A stretch of DNA of 64,000 nt from Alloalcanivorax xiamenensis (GCF_009846745.1 NZ_AQPF01000004.1:124001-188000); one strand, 5' to 3'. Shown: positions 1 to 8,834, counted from the first letter of the stretch. Notes: generated by a model from the letters alone, not told the origin. Numbers and translations: made by a program.

Positions 1-262
1 CCACCAGCTCCACGTCCGCCGCCACGGTTTGATCCAGCGTTCCAAGGGTGGTGCCGGTGGAACACCCCAGATCGTAGACGCGGGATCCCGGAATGGCGAA
101 TTCCCGGGCCAGCTCCCCGATCATGCGCTGTTGCTCCCAATATTGAGGGATGCTGCGATCAAGCATGTCATCGAAAACGGCGGCGGTATTCTCGCCGAAA
201 TCAAAATCGCTGATGGCCTGTTCCTCGGCGGCGAAGAGGCGGTCCTTTTTTTGGGATGTCAT
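1..262 (-). CDS. CmoA-like SAM-dependent methyltransferase (N-terminal part, cut by window edge)
   Basis: The first 87 codons of a gene that runs off the left edge. The ATG lies at 260-262. The protein opens with a charged stretch, then a segment resembling the CmoA N-terminus (FDDMLDRSIPQYWEQQRMIG), then the class I SAM-binding motif VYDLGCSTGTT. CmoA makes carboxy-SAM for the wobble-uridine modification cmo5U34 of tRNA. The similarity covers the region before and including motif I, but there is no cmoB in view and the catalytic half is missing. It could therefore be CmoA itself or a related methyltransferase of another specificity. It is transcribed divergently from the ICMT-like gene. Confidence 0.7.
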   Translation of the reverse strand, partial: MTSQKKDRLFAAEEQAISDFDFGENTAAVFDDMLDRSIPQYWEQQRMIGELAREFAIPGSRVYDLGCSTGTTLGTLDQTVAADVELV

Positions 263-464
263 AAAGCTGTCCCCGAAATCAACCAGGATCGGTCACTACC
301 GTGGCGTTCATGTGTCGGCGGCGCGCGCCGTTTCCCTGGAGTGTCCCGCAGGATCATGACAGTTGTGTTGATGGTCGGCGGCGCCTGCATCCATGGCGCG
401 GACGGAACAGGGCGCGCCGGGTGCTGCCCATCCGGTCAATACGAGGGGCAAGCAGGAGGTCCTT

Positions 465-1613
465 TTGTCCAAAACCTCGATGCATAAGTATAAATGGGAA
501 AAATACCTCCCGGTCCGGCGCACCAAACTGCGCAGCTATCTAGTGGCGGGGGGCGTGCTTATCGGCCTGGCGGGGCTCAACAGCATGGCGCCGTTGCCGT
601 TTTCAGCGGGCGCGGTGTGCATGGCCGTGGCGGCCTGGCTGCACGTCTGGGCCAAAGGTCATCTGGAGAAGAACGCCACGCTGACCCGGTCCGGTCCCTA
701 CCGCTGGGTTCGCGACCCCTTCCACCTTTCCAATTTCTTCATGGATCTGGGGCTGTGCCTGATCATCAATAACGGCGTGTTCACCCTGGTGATGATGACG
801 TTCTGGGTCATTGCCTATCGGCATCGGCTGTGGGAGGAAGATCAACAACTGGTGGACATCTTCGGTGACGAATACCTGGAGTACCGCGCCAGGATCCCAC
901 GTATGATTCCCTACAAGCCACCGATGGACAAGAAGTACGACAAGCCCTTTTCCGTCAGGCACGCGCCGATCTACCGGGGCAGTGTCTGCACGCGTCTGTT
1001 CCGGCTCGCCTCCTACCCGTATTTATTTTTCGTTGCCGCCGAGATCGGCCAGAAGGGCACCAACATACTGGCGGTGCAACAGCATCCCGCTTTTTACTGG
1101 GCCCTGGCGGGGTTCCTGTTCTTTCACTTTCTGTCCCGGGCGGCGGGTGAGATCACTAAAAGGCGGGCCTCCATTCTGCCGCTGTGGACGCTGCGTCATC
1201 CGGTCCGGGGCGTGATCGTATCGGCGATGGTGGTGGCGCTGCTGGCGGTGGAGATGGCCTGGTCCGGTCCGGGGATTCCGGAATGGCATCTGGATCGAGG
1301 GCCGGGGGTGATATCACTGGCGGTGGCGCTGCTGACGATGGTGGCGCTGCGCGGATTCTGGAACAGCGTGCGCTTCCGGCGTCTGGTCGAGGGCGGTGCT
1401 CTGGTTCTGGCCTGGCTGTTCACCCCGGTGCCGTGGCTGGCGCTGGTGCCGGCCTGCTATTTCTCCGCCGCCTTTCTGTACGGCGATCCGGACCAGCCCG
1501 AGGCCGATGTGGACCATGTCTTTCTGGCCACGAAAACCGACGGCGCGGCGTTGGCGGCACTGGGGCTGTGGATGCCACTGATACTGATCAGCCTGCCCGC
1601 CACCTGGTTCTGA
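465..1613 (+). CDS. ICMT/PEMT-type membrane methyltransferase (isoprenylcysteine carboxyl methyltransferase family)
   Basis: A 382-residue multi-span membrane protein. Residues ~25-170 look like the ICMT/phospholipid methyltransferase fold: TM pairs, then SGPYRWVRDPFHLSNF, then a C-terminal WEEDQQLVDIFGDEYLEYRARIPRMIP segment. The RxPxxxxN-like and E...YxxYxxRxPR-like pieces are the usual SAM and acceptor signature of this family. The second half adds several more hydrophobic segments, so it is longer than minimal ICMT proteins. I start it at a TTG (465) because AGGAGG at 454-459 sits 5 nt before it; the next ATG (480) is too far from that site. The acceptor is unknown and may be a membrane lipid or a small hydrophobic molecule. 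Confidence 0.75.
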   Translation: MSKTSMHKYKWEKYLPVRRTKLRSYLVAGGVLIGLAGLNSMAPLPFSAGAVCMAVAAWLHVWAKGHLEKNATLTRSGPYRWVRDPFHLSNFFMDLGLCLIINNGVFTLVMMTFWVIAYRHRLWEEDQQLVDIFGDEYLEYRARIPRMIPYKPPMDKKYDKPFSVRHAPIYRGSVCTRLFRLASYPYLFFVAAEIGQKGTNILAVQQHPAFYWALAGFLFFHFLSRAAGEITKRRASILPLWTLRHPVRGVIVSAMVVALLAVEMAWSGPGIPEWHLDRGPGVISLAVALLTMVALRGFWNSVRFRRLVEGGALVLAWLFTPVPWLALVPACYFSAAFLYGDPDQPEADVDHVFLATKTDGAALAALGLWMPLILISLPATWF

Positions 1614-1656
1614 AGTGAGTATCTTGGGAAAGCAAAAAATGTGATCCACGCGGTTT

Positions 1657-1742
1657 CTGTGGGAGCTTGCTTGCAAGCGAATATTGCTAAACGGCTAAAC
1701 GCCTGAGCGAATCCCATTCGCTTGCAAGCAAGCTCCCCACAG
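1657..1742. repeat. REP-like double-arm palindrome, copy 1
   Basis: The left arm (1657-1682) carries CTGTGGGAGCTTGC and TTGCAAGCGAAT. The right arm (1716-1742) is its reverse complement except for one extra C. The loop is about 33 nt. It lies between the convergent ends of the ICMT-like gene and the metal-dependent hydrolase gene and would fold into a strong hairpin in either transcript. Five other members of the family occur in the window. Confidence 0.85.
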
Positions 1743-1756
1743 AGGTCTGGCCTTTT

Positions 1757-1798
1757 GTTTTCGCTGTCAACTGTCCACTATCAATTGTCCACTGTCTC
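1757..1798. repeat. Heptamer repeat array (TGTCAAC/TGTCCAC/TATCAAT type)
   Basis: Four to five degenerate 7-mers in tandem after TTTTCGC: TGTCAAC, TGTCCAC, TATCAAT, TGTCCAC, TGTC. The array ends directly against the stop codon (1799-1801) of the reverse-strand hydrolase gene. The same TTTCGC plus heptamer sequence recurs twice near 41.25 and 41.45 kb. Confidence 0.75.
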
Positions 1799-2659
1799 TC
1801 ACGCCACCGAACTGACCGCCGGCTCCGGCAGGGTGTCCCGCCATTGCGCCACCAGGTCGGTGTTGTCGTCGTCCCAGGGGTGGAAGCGCGGGCTCAGGTA
1901 GCGGAACCAGGCCGGGACGGTGGAACTGATCACGCCACGGTAACCGAACAGCCGCCACAAGCCCTTGGCCAGCGTCAGTGGTTGCCGGTGGACACCGTCC
2001 TGCTTGAGGAACTGCCAGGTGAAGTAGCTGGTGAAGGTGATCAGATAAGCCGTGCTGATCAGGAAGGCCCGCTGGCGCTGCCAATAATCGCCGTCCACGT
2101 CCTGGTACAGATCAAAGGCCACCGCTTTGTGTTCGGTCTCCTCGATGGCGTGCCAGACCCATAAGGGGCGCACGGAGGGATCCATGCTCTCGATCACGTC
2201 CTTGTGGCCGAGAATGGTGTCGGCGAGGATCGCGGTGATGTGTTCCAGGCCGGCGGTGGCGGCCAGTTGCCGCTCCGGCGGCAAGTGCTTGCGGGCGCCG
2301 GCCAGCAGCTTCTGCGTGACGTTCAAGGCACGTTCGACCAGGGCGTCGTAACCCTGTCCCGCCACCAATTCGTTGAAAGCCTTGTGCTCCAGGGAGTGCA
2401 TGGCCTCCTGGCCGATGAAGCCGGAGATGTCCTTCTGTCGTTGCGGGTCGTCGACGCGGTCGCGGAAAGCGCGCACCGCGTCGACGAAAAAGCGCTCGCC
2501 GTCGGGGAAGGTGATGGAGAGTACATTCAAAAGATGGGTGGCCACCGGATCATTGCCATACCAATAACAGGCGTTCTCCAGACCTTTGAAGTCGAAGTTC
2601 ATGCGCCGAACCTTAATCGGTTGGCGTGATGCGCTACGTCGACGGGAAAACAATCGCAT
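1799..2659 (-). CDS. COG3687-type metal-dependent hydrolase (PF10118 family)
   Basis: A 286-residue protein with the features of the PF10118 predicted metal-dependent hydrolases: an N-terminal KVRRMNFDFKGLENACYWYG-like segment, then conserved acidic/histidine clusters FIGQEAMHSLEHKAFNEL and WHAIEETEHKAVAFDLYQ, whose E/H spacing resembles a ferritin-like di-metal site. No signal peptide is evident. The start is the ATG at 2657-2659 with AGGAGA just upstream; the open frame extends further but has no recognisable coding there. It is transcribed divergently from the AraC gene, a common arrangement in hydrocarbon-using marine gammaproteobacteria. The substrate is unknown. Confidence 0.85.
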   Translation of the reverse strand: MRLFSRRRSASRQPIKVRRMNFDFKGLENACYWYGNDPVATHLLNVLSITFPDGERFFVDAVRAFRDRVDDPQRQKDISGFIGQEAMHSLEHKAFNELVAGQGYDALVERALNVTQKLLAGARKHLPPERQLAATAGLEHITAILADTILGHKDVIESMDPSVRPLWVWHAIEETEHKAVAFDLYQDVDGDYWQRQRAFLISTAYLITFTSYFTWQFLKQDGVHRQPLTLAKGLWRLFGYRGVISSTVPAWFRYLSPRFHPWDDDNTDLVAQWRDTLPEPAVSSVA

Positions 2660-2746
2660 CGGGCTCTCCTGGCGATTCTGCCAATGTGGGTTGTCCGTCA
2701 ATATGCTCCAGTAGCGGCGACGGGTCTTGTCGTGGAGGGCCAACCT

Positions 2747-3778
2747 GTGGTGACTTCGGGCCGCGCCTGGTTCGATGCCGGTATCCCCGGCATCTATGTG
2801 GTGCTGTTGTGTGACGTGATGAAGGGGCTGGGCAAGGACCCCGCTGTTTTGTTGGGCGGTGTCGGTGCCAGCCGTGAGCAACTGCTGGCGCCGCAGTGCC
2901 GGGTGCCGCTGGAACAGGCCCAGCGTTGCGCGGAACAGGCGCTGGACATGGCCGGCGCCGCCGGGCTGGGATTCCGCTATGCCCGTGCCATGCGCATTAC
3001 CTTGCATGGGCCGGTGGGTCTGCTGGCGCTCTCCAGTGCCACGATTGGTGATGGCCTCGATGCCGCCCGGCGCTATCTGGGCCTGCGGGCGCCGTTCTGG
3101 CACATGGACCGGCGCTGGGAGGAGAGCCGGGTGATTTTCCCGCTGGTGGCCACGGCCGACCCCGGACGGATCCATGCCTTCGTGGTGGAGGCCATGCTGG
3201 TGGGGTTCATCCATATGCTGGAACAGTTGCTGGAAGCGGTACCGGAGGGCGCGGAACTGCACTTCCGGCAACCGCCGCCACCCCATGCCATGGCGCTGAG
3301 GGGGGAAGTGCCGGTGCCGGTTCGCTTCAATCAGGATGAGGATGCCCTGGTTTTGCCGCAAGCGCTGCTGTCGGTGGCGCCGTTGTTGGCGGATCCGCAG
3401 ACCGCCGCGCTGGCGCGGGAACAATGCGAGGCGGAGGTCAGCCGCTGGCGGTCGGAACAGGAGGGGCCGCTGGCCGAGCGGGTCAGGGCGGTGCTGCGCG
3501 ATACGGCGGCGCCGTTACCGGATCTGGCGGCCATGGCGGAACGCATGGCGGTGTCGCCACGGACACTGAAACGGCACCTCCAGCAGGCCGGGTCAAGCTA
3601 CCGGCAAGTCCAGGACGAAGTGCTTTATGAACGGGCCCGGACGCTGCTCAAGGACCGCCATCAGCGGGTCAGCGATGTGGCCTACGCCTTGGGCTATAAC
3701 GATGTGGCGAATTTTTCCCGGGCTTTCAAACGCTGGAGCGGGGAGACGCCGAAGCAGTTCCGGGAAAGGGGGTATTGA
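2747..3778 (+). CDS. AraC-family transcriptional regulator (arabinose-binding-like N domain)
   Basis: A 343-residue regulator. The N-terminal ~200 residues (from GIPGIYVVLLCDVMKGLG) match the PF12625-type domain common in AraC regulators of lipid and alkane metabolism. The C-terminal ~100 residues contain two helix-turn-helix units, SPRTLKRHLQQAGSSYRQVQ and VSDVAYALGYNDVANFSRAF, ending with the family's KRWSGETPKQFR. I prefer the GTG at 2747 because GGAGGG lies 7 nt upstream and the domain begins at once. An in-frame ATG at 2684 would leave only 24 bp to the divergent hydrolase start. It probably regulates that divergent gene; the effector is unknown. Confidence 0.85.
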   Translation: MVTSGRAWFDAGIPGIYVVLLCDVMKGLGKDPAVLLGGVGASREQLLAPQCRVPLEQAQRCAEQALDMAGAAGLGFRYARAMRITLHGPVGLLALSSATIGDGLDAARRYLGLRAPFWHMDRRWEESRVIFPLVATADPGRIHAFVVEAMLVGFIHMLEQLLEAVPEGAELHFRQPPPPHAMALRGEVPVPVRFNQDEDALVLPQALLSVAPLLADPQTAALAREQCEAEVSRWRSEQEGPLAERVRAVLRDTAAPLPDLAAMAERMAVSPRTLKRHLQQAGSSYRQVQDEVLYERARTLLKDRHQRVSDVAYALGYNDVANFSRAFKRWSGETPKQFRERGY

Positions 3779-3798
3779 GGGGCGGACAGCGGAGGGGG

Positions 3799-3824
3799 CC
3801 GCGACCGGAGGGGACCGGTCGCGG
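3799..3824. terminator. Bidirectional hairpin between AraC gene and ppa
   Basis: A perfect 10-bp stem, CCGCGACCGG (3799-3808) paired with 3815-3824, around a 6-nt loop. It lies in the 57-bp gap between the convergent AraC and ppa genes. There is no clear T-run, so efficiency is uncertain. Confidence 0.6.
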
Positions 3825-3835
3825 ACTTGGGACTC

Positions 3836-4366
3836 TTATTTGCTGTTGAAGGCATCCACGGACTTGAGGATTTCCTTCTTGGCGGCTTCGGCGCCGTCCC
3901 AGCCGTCCACTTTCACCCATTTGCCGGCTTCGAGATCCTTGTAGTTCTCGAAGAAGTGCTTGATCTGGGCCAGCAGCAGCTCGGGCAGGTCGTTGATGTC
4001 CTTGACGTTGTCGTACAGTTTGGTCAGCTTGGTGTGCGGTACCGCCACCAGCTTGGCGTCCTTGCCGGCTTCGTCGGTCATGTTCAGGATGCCCACCGGA
4101 CGGCAGCGGATCACGGAGCCGGGTACCACCGGGTACGGGGTCACCACCAGCACGTCCAGGGGATCGCCGTCCTCGGACAGGGTGTTGGGGATATAGCCGT
4201 AGTTGGCCGGGTAGAACATCGGGGTGGCCATGAAGCGGTCAACGAAGACGGCGTTGCTGTCCTTGTCGATCTCATACTTGATCGGGTCGGCATTGGCCGG
4301 GATTTCGATCGCCACGTAGATGTCTTCGGGAATCTCTTTCCCGGCGGGTACCTTGGTAAAATCCAT
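3836..4366 (-). CDS. ppa: Inorganic pyrophosphatase, soluble family I
   Basis: A 176-residue cytoplasmic enzyme that hydrolyses PPi to two phosphates. The family I signature DGDPLDVLV, with the three metal-binding aspartates, is present, as are EIPANADPIKYEIDKD near the N-terminus and FYPANYGYIPNT. Length and sequence match the hexameric bacterial enzyme. The ATG at 4364-4366 has GAAAGGA upstream. The window also encodes a PPi-dependent phosphofructokinase (pfp), so two enzymes share the PPi pool. It is convergent with the AraC gene and divergent from upp. Confidence 0.97.
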   Translation of the reverse strand: MDFTKVPAGKEIPEDIYVAIEIPANADPIKYEIDKDSNAVFVDRFMATPMFYPANYGYIPNTLSEDGDPLDVLVVTPYPVVPGSVIRCRPVGILNMTDEAGKDAKLVAVPHTKLTKLYDNVKDINDLPELLLAQIKHFFENYKDLEAGKWVKVDGWDGAEAAKKEILKSVDAFNSK

Positions 4367-4471
4367 GAATCGGTCCTTTCAGCGAGGTTTCAAGGTCAAA
4401 TCGACAATGGGCGCGGATTATAGCAACCGTGGAGCGGCGCTGGCTAATAGCCAAAAGTACCGACGTCATGC

Positions 4472-4488
4472 CCGGTCAAAATGACCGG
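4472..4488. other. Hairpin in the ppa-upp divergent region
   Basis: CCGGTCA-AAA-TGACCGG is a perfect 7-bp inverted repeat about 120 nt upstream of upp. It could be an operator or a leader hairpin. It has no T-run and no known motif that I recognise. Confidence 0.35.
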
Positions 4489-4605
4489 CCGAAAAGCGCA
4501 AATGCCCGGCATGCCTGGCTTTGGGGTTTGTTCAGCGGCGGATAACCCGACACAATAGCCGCCTGTATCCCCTATCCAAAGCGCTGAAAACGGAGCCTCC
4601 ATTCG

Positions 4606-5232
4606 ATGAGTGTGAAAGAAGTTGCCCATCCGCTGGTGAAGCATAAACTGGGACTGTTGCGGCAGCACAAATTGAGCACCCGCGGTTTCCGCCAGATCAC
4701 CAGTGAATTGGCGGTCCTGCTGACCTATGAAGCCACCGCCGATATGGAGTTGGAGCCGGCCACCGTGGAGGGTTGGTCCGGACCAGTGGAAGTGCAGCGA
4801 ATCAAGGGTAAAAAGGTCACCGTGGTACCGATCCTGCGTGCCGGAATCGGCATGCTCGATGGCGTGCTGGAGCTGATCCCCAGCGCCAAGGTCAGCGTGG
4901 TAGGCCTTTATCGCAATGAAGAAACCCTGCAGCCGGTGGCCTATTTCGAGAAGCTGGCCCATGACATTCATGAGCGCACCGCCCTGATCATCGATCCGAT
5001 GCTGGCCACCGGCGGCTCCCTGATGGCCACCATCGACATGCTCAAGGCGGCGGGCTGTGAACGGCTCCGCGCCTTGGTGCTGGTGGCGGCCCCGGAGGGA
5101 ATTCAAAAAGTGGCGAAGGCCCATCCGGACGTGGACATCTATACCGCCTCGGTGGATGAGGGGCTGAACCAGGACGGCTATATCGTGCCGGGCCTGGGTG
5201 ATGCCGGCGACCGTATTTTCGGTACCCGTTAA
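4606..5232 (+). CDS. upp: Uracil phosphoribosyltransferase
   Basis: A 208-residue enzyme of pyrimidine salvage (uracil + PRPP to UMP + PPi). The PRPP loop DPMLATGGSLMATID is intact, and RAGIGMLDG and the C-terminal uracil-binding segment YIVPGLGDAGDRIFGT are typical. The ATG at 4606 follows a GGAG-containing leader. It is the first gene of a tight operon with the uracil permease, which starts 22 bp after its stop. Confidence 0.97.
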   Translation: MSVKEVAHPLVKHKLGLLRQHKLSTRGFRQITSELAVLLTYEATADMELEPATVEGWSGPVEVQRIKGKKVTVVPILRAGIGMLDGVLELIPSAKVSVVGLYRNEETLQPVAYFEKLAHDIHERTALIIDPMLATGGSLMATIDMLKAAGCERLRALVLVAAPEGIQKVAKAHPDVDIYTASVDEGLNQDGYIVPGLGDAGDRIFGTR

Positions 5233-5254
5233 CCGATCACGTCACGGAGACACC

Positions 5255-6568
5255 ATGTCCGCGACTCCCGGATTCTTCGCGCCGCGCACCGTCCTGGTGG
5301 GCGCGCAGATGTTGTTCGTTGCCTTCGGTGCGCTGGTCCTGATGCCATTGCTCACCGGGCTGGACCCGAGCGTGGCGCTGTTCACCGCCGGGGTCGGCAC
5401 CTTGTTGTTCCAATGTATCACCGGCTTCTCGATCCCGGTGTTCCTGGCCTCCTCGTTCGTCTTCATCGCGCCGATCTCTCATGGCGTGCAGGCCTGGGGA
5501 TTGCCCGCCACCATGGGCGCGCTGATGGTCACCGCCGTGGTCTATGTGGTGCTGGCGGCGCTGGTGCGCTGGCGCGGGCCGGGATTCCTGCATGTATTGA
5601 TGCCGCCGGTGGTGACCGGGCCGATCATCATGGTGATCGGTCTGAGTCTGGCGCCGACCGCGGTGAACATGGCCATGGGAATGAACGGCACTGGCGAGGA
5701 GAGGCTGTTTGCTTACGGACCGGCGCTGACGGTGTCGATGGTATCGCTGGCCACTACCTTGCTGGTGGTCACCCTGGCGAAAGGGTTCTTCCGGTTGTTG
5801 CCGATCATGGTCGGGGTACTGTGCGGCTACCTCTCCGCCGTGATGCTGGGCATGGTGGACTTTTCCGTGGTTACCGAACGTGCCTGGCTGGCGCCGCCGG
5901 AATTCGTGCTGCCGACATTCGAGTGGCAGGCGATCATCTTCATGGTGCCGGTGGCGCTGGCGCCGGCCATCGAACACGTAGGTGACGTGCTGGCGATCAG
6001 CAATGTCACCGGCCGGGATTATGTGCGCAAGCCGGGTTTGCATCGCACCCTGCTCGGGGACGGCGTCGCCAGCGTGGGCGCGGCCCTGGTCGGTGGGCCG
6101 CCGAACACCACTTATTCGGAGGTGACAGGCGCGGTGATGCTGACCCGGGTATTCGATCCCCGGGTAATGGTGTGGGCCGCCGTATTCGCCATCGCGTTGT
6201 CCTTCCTGTCCCGCTTCGGAGGGCTGTTGCAAAGCATCCCGGCGCCGGTGATGGGCGGCATCCTGATTCTTATGTTCGGTTCCATCGCCAGTGTCGGCAT
6301 GAACACCCTGATCAAGGCGGGGGTGGATCTGGCGCGCCAGAGGAATCTGGTGATCGTCGCCACCACGCTGGTGTTCGGTATCGGCGGCATGGTGGTCAGC
6401 GGCGGCGGCTTTACCCTGCAGGGGATCAGTCTCTGTGGACTGCTGGCGGTGCTGTTGAATCTGCTGCTGCCTGGCCGGGATCCGGTGGTGACCGATCTGC
6501 GCCAGGAGCAGGCGGTGGTGGAGGATCTCATCGAGCATAGCCGTTCCAAGGCCCGCTCCAAGGATTGA
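5255..6568 (+). CDS. uraA: Uracil/xanthine permease (NCS2 family, UraA-like)
   Basis: A 437-residue inner-membrane permease with about 12-14 hydrophobic segments. NCS2 signatures are visible: ITGFSIPVFLASSFVFIAPI near TM3, ALAPAIEHVGDVLAISN with the substrate-contacting glutamate and histidine, and GGPPNTTYSEVTGAVMLT. The ATG at 5255 is chosen over upstream in-frame codons that overlap upp, because CGGAGA precedes it and the protein then begins like its relatives. It sits directly behind upp, which supports uracil as substrate and couples uptake to phosphoribosylation. Confidence 0.9.
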   Translation: MSATPGFFAPRTVLVGAQMLFVAFGALVLMPLLTGLDPSVALFTAGVGTLLFQCITGFSIPVFLASSFVFIAPISHGVQAWGLPATMGALMVTAVVYVVLAALVRWRGPGFLHVLMPPVVTGPIIMVIGLSLAPTAVNMAMGMNGTGEERLFAYGPALTVSMVSLATTLLVVTLAKGFFRLLPIMVGVLCGYLSAVMLGMVDFSVVTERAWLAPPEFVLPTFEWQAIIFMVPVALAPAIEHVGDVLAISNVTGRDYVRKPGLHRTLLGDGVASVGAALVGGPPNTTYSEVTGAVMLTRVFDPRVMVWAAVFAIALSFLSRFGGLLQSIPAPVMGGILILMFGSIASVGMNTLIKAGVDLARQRNLVIVATTLVFGIGGMVVSGGGFTLQGISLCGLLAVLLNLLLPGRDPVVTDLRQEQAVVEDLIEHSRSKARSKD

Positions 6569-6572
6569 GACC

Positions 6573-7271
6573 ATGCAAAGAGCGGAGCGGTTGATCGTAT
6601 TGATCGACACTTTGCGCCGACATCGCTGGCCAGTGACCGCCGGCGCTCTCAGCGAGCAACTCGGGGTATCCACCCGCACCATCTATCGCGACATTCAGAG
6701 TCTGATCGCCCTGGGCGCGCCGATCGATGGGGAAGCCGGGGTGGGCTATCTGTTGCGCAAAGGGTTTTTCATGCCGCCGTTGATGTTCAGTCCGGTGGAA
6801 CTGGAGGCGTTGTTGCTTGGGGCACGCTGGGTCGGACAGCAAGGCGATGAGGAACTGGCCGATGCCGCCAACAGCGCGCTGGACAAGATCGCCACGGCGG
6901 TGCCGCCGACGTTGCGTGAAGTGCTGGAGGACACCGGGCTGTGGGCCGGCCCCTCCAGCGCCCCCCGGCGCGGCGAACCGCTGTTCGTATTGCGCCGCGC
7001 CTTGCGTGAGGAACTGAAGCTGCGAATCGTCTACCGGGATGTGGAGGGGCGGGAAACCGAGCGTACCGTCTGGCCTTTGACGTTGGCATTTTTCGAAGGC
7101 GCCCGGATCCTGGCGGCCTGGTGCGAGTTGCGCGAGGATTTTCGTCACTTCCGTACTGATCGCATTGCCGAGCTGCGGGTCATGGAGGAAAGCTATCCGG
7201 GATCCCGCCGGCTATTGGCGCAGCGTTGGTTGCAGGCGGAGCGCCAGCGACGGTCCAGGAAAGAGTCGTAG
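6573..7271 (+). CDS. YafY-type HTH/WYL transcriptional regulator
   Basis: A 232-residue regulator. The N-terminus has an HTH_11-type winged helix (RLIVLIDTLRRHRWPVTA, then LGVSTRTIYRDIQSLIALG). The C-terminal half is a WYL-type domain around LRIVYRDVEGRETERTVWPL and RTDRIAELRVMEESY. WYL domains bind small nucleotide or nucleic-acid ligands. It starts 4 bp after the uraA stop, so it is likely cotranscribed with upp-uraA, but a role in pyrimidine control is only an inference from position. It ends convergently with the porin, with a 41-bp gap that holds no obvious hairpin. Confidence 0.85.
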   Translation: MQRAERLIVLIDTLRRHRWPVTAGALSEQLGVSTRTIYRDIQSLIALGAPIDGEAGVGYLLRKGFFMPPLMFSPVELEALLLGARWVGQQGDEELADAANSALDKIATAVPPTLREVLEDTGLWAGPSSAPRRGEPLFVLRRALREELKLRIVYRDVEGRETERTVWPLTLAFFEGARILAAWCELREDFRHFRTDRIAELRVMEESYPGSRRLLAQRWLQAERQRRSRKES

Positions 7272-7312
7272 TGGTTTGAAGGGAATCGGCAAGCGCGACT
7301 CCGTGAGGGGCC

Positions 7313-8587
7313 TTAGAACTTCACCCGGGCGCCGGTAGTCACGATCTTGATGTCGTCGTATTCCGGGTTGTAGCAGGTTCTGCCCGAAGCGGTGCACCAT
7401 TCACCGCGTTCGAAGCTGTGGATCTTGGCGCCAGCATACAGATCGAACATTTCCGTGGGACTCCACACATACCCCATGCCGATAACGCTGCCTTTTTCAT
7501 CGTCCTTGTTACGGTCACGGGTCTCGCCGTAGTGAATGTCGAAGGCGTGATGGCGGCTGGGCCGGTAGCCGAGCTTGATATAGCGGAACTGGCCGAGCTC
7601 CGAACGGGTAGCGGAGAAAGTGCCGGTTTTTTCCTCGGTGGTGAGCTCCTCTTCGCGATTGATGGCGGCAAGGGTGATATTGAATCCGGTGTCGCTATGG
7701 AAATAGGAGATTGAACCGCCGTAGGTGGTGATGTCCGGATCGACACTGGAGTCGGGGTCGAAGCGCTGATCCAGTTCGTCGGCGTTGCGGGTGGCCACGG
7801 AGTAGCCCAGACCGATCAGCATACGGCCGCCGGGTACACGCAATCCGGATTTCAAACCCGCTTGCAGGATGGATTCGTGGCCATCGGAGCCGCTGTCATG
7901 ACCGGCGCTGGCGGATAAGGTCACCGGGCCCAGACGCGGGCTGTCATAGCGAATGCGGTCGTGGCGGCCCTCGAAGTTGTAATCGCGAATGCTGCCGCTG
8001 ATCGAGGTGCGATTATTGTCGCCTTCCTGCAGGTCGAAACTTTCAATACCGGTGAAATTTCCGTCGCTGTCGAATTTCCGTTTGTAGGAAGAAGACTTCA
8101 GCGCGTAGCTCAGATTGCCCCCGATCAACGCCGGGTTGCGGAAGCTGATCACGCCGGTGCCGGAATAGTCCAGGCGGCCGGTATTATAGGCGGCCCCTTC
8201 ACCATGGCCGACGGTGATCTTGCCGAACGGGCTGTCGATGAAAGCATCGGTGATCCTTTCTTCCAGATCGCCGTCCACGGATTTGTGGTCCGGATCGACA
8301 TCATTGGAGGAGTTGGAATAGATACCAACCTCCACCAGGGCGCCCGCCGTCCAGCCTTCCATCAGGCGCTGGGTGCCGCCAACGTGAAAGCGGGTCGGGC
8401 TGTTGCGGTTGTCCACGTGATAGAACTCGGTGCTCGAGCCCACGCCCAGGTAGTCGGCGGCGTAGCCGTCTTCCACATACATTACCGCGCGATTCACCTG
8501 ACCGCCGACGTCGAATTCAGCGGCCAGCGCTGGTGCGGCGATCAGGCTCGATACGGTGATCGCCAGGAGCGAGTTCGAGGATCCCAT
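7313..8587 (-). CDS. Outer-membrane porin (Gram-negative general porin-like)
   Basis: A 424-residue protein with a signal peptide ending APALAAEF and a body of alternating short beta strands with acidic turns. It ends in a C-terminal phenylalanine (TTGARVKF), the usual OMP assembly signal. Segments such as SPFGKITVGHGEGAAYNTGR are typical of 16-strand porins. The ATG at 8585-8587 has a clear GGAGG. It is divergent from the LysR gene, and the shared region holds a bipartite element (8734-8775) also found upstream of the ABC importer. The porin is therefore probably the outer-membrane entry route for that importer's substrate. Confidence 0.85.
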   Translation of the reverse strand: MGSSNSLLAITVSSLIAAPALAAEFDVGGQVNRAVMYVEDGYAADYLGVGSSTEFYHVDNRNSPTRFHVGGTQRLMEGWTAGALVEVGIYSNSSNDVDPDHKSVDGDLEERITDAFIDSPFGKITVGHGEGAAYNTGRLDYSGTGVISFRNPALIGGNLSYALKSSSYKRKFDSDGNFTGIESFDLQEGDNNRTSISGSIRDYNFEGRHDRIRYDSPRLGPVTLSASAGHDSGSDGHESILQAGLKSGLRVPGGRMLIGLGYSVATRNADELDQRFDPDSSVDPDITTYGGSISYFHSDTGFNITLAAINREEELTTEEKTGTFSATRSELGQFRYIKLGYRPSRHHAFDIHYGETRDRNKDDEKGSVIGMGYVWSPTEMFDLYAGAKIHSFERGEWCTASGRTCYNPEYDDIKIVTTGARVKF

Positions 8588-8733
8588 GGTGCCTCCGGAT
8601 GTTGTTGTTTTATCGTCGCCGGTCCCGGCCTTCGGTGTTGTAAAAGCCGACCCGCCCGAATGTTGTCAGTCTTGGCGCGCCGTGGATCAGCGCGATGCGG
8701 ATTTACTTTATCGGTCATCATTGATACTTATGT

Positions 8734-8775
8734 AAATTGAAAACATCGTATAGATATATGCGTTTTGCGCATCTT
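8734..8775 (-). promoter_or_regulatory. Predicted LysR operator, porin-facing copy
   Basis: AAATTGAA (8734-8741), 16 nt, then ATGCGTTTTGCGCATCTT (8758-8775). The second block contains the dyad ATGCG-TTTTG-CGCAT. The arrangement recurs inverted at 9765-9806 with the same 16-nt spacing and 16 of 18 bases of the long block conserved. In both cases AAATTGAA is nearer the presumed target gene. Bipartite recognition plus activation sites are typical of LysR regulators. Confidence 0.65.
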
Positions 8776-8834
8776 TGGTCGCCGCCGAAGTGACGAACGA
8801 GCTCAGCAAAGCGCGGAGAACAAGGCGGGAAACG

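Noticed and set aside
2660..3424. Long upstream extension of the metal-dependent hydrolase frame (541 codons in total)
   Set aside because: It runs antisense through the AraC gene, is His/Arg/Gln-rich like a shadow frame, and a good ribosome site precedes the ATG at 2659.
5237..6682. Reverse-strand open frame of 481 codons opposite uraA
   Set aside because: Shadow of a clear NCS2 permease, with low-complexity His/Gln/Arg composition.
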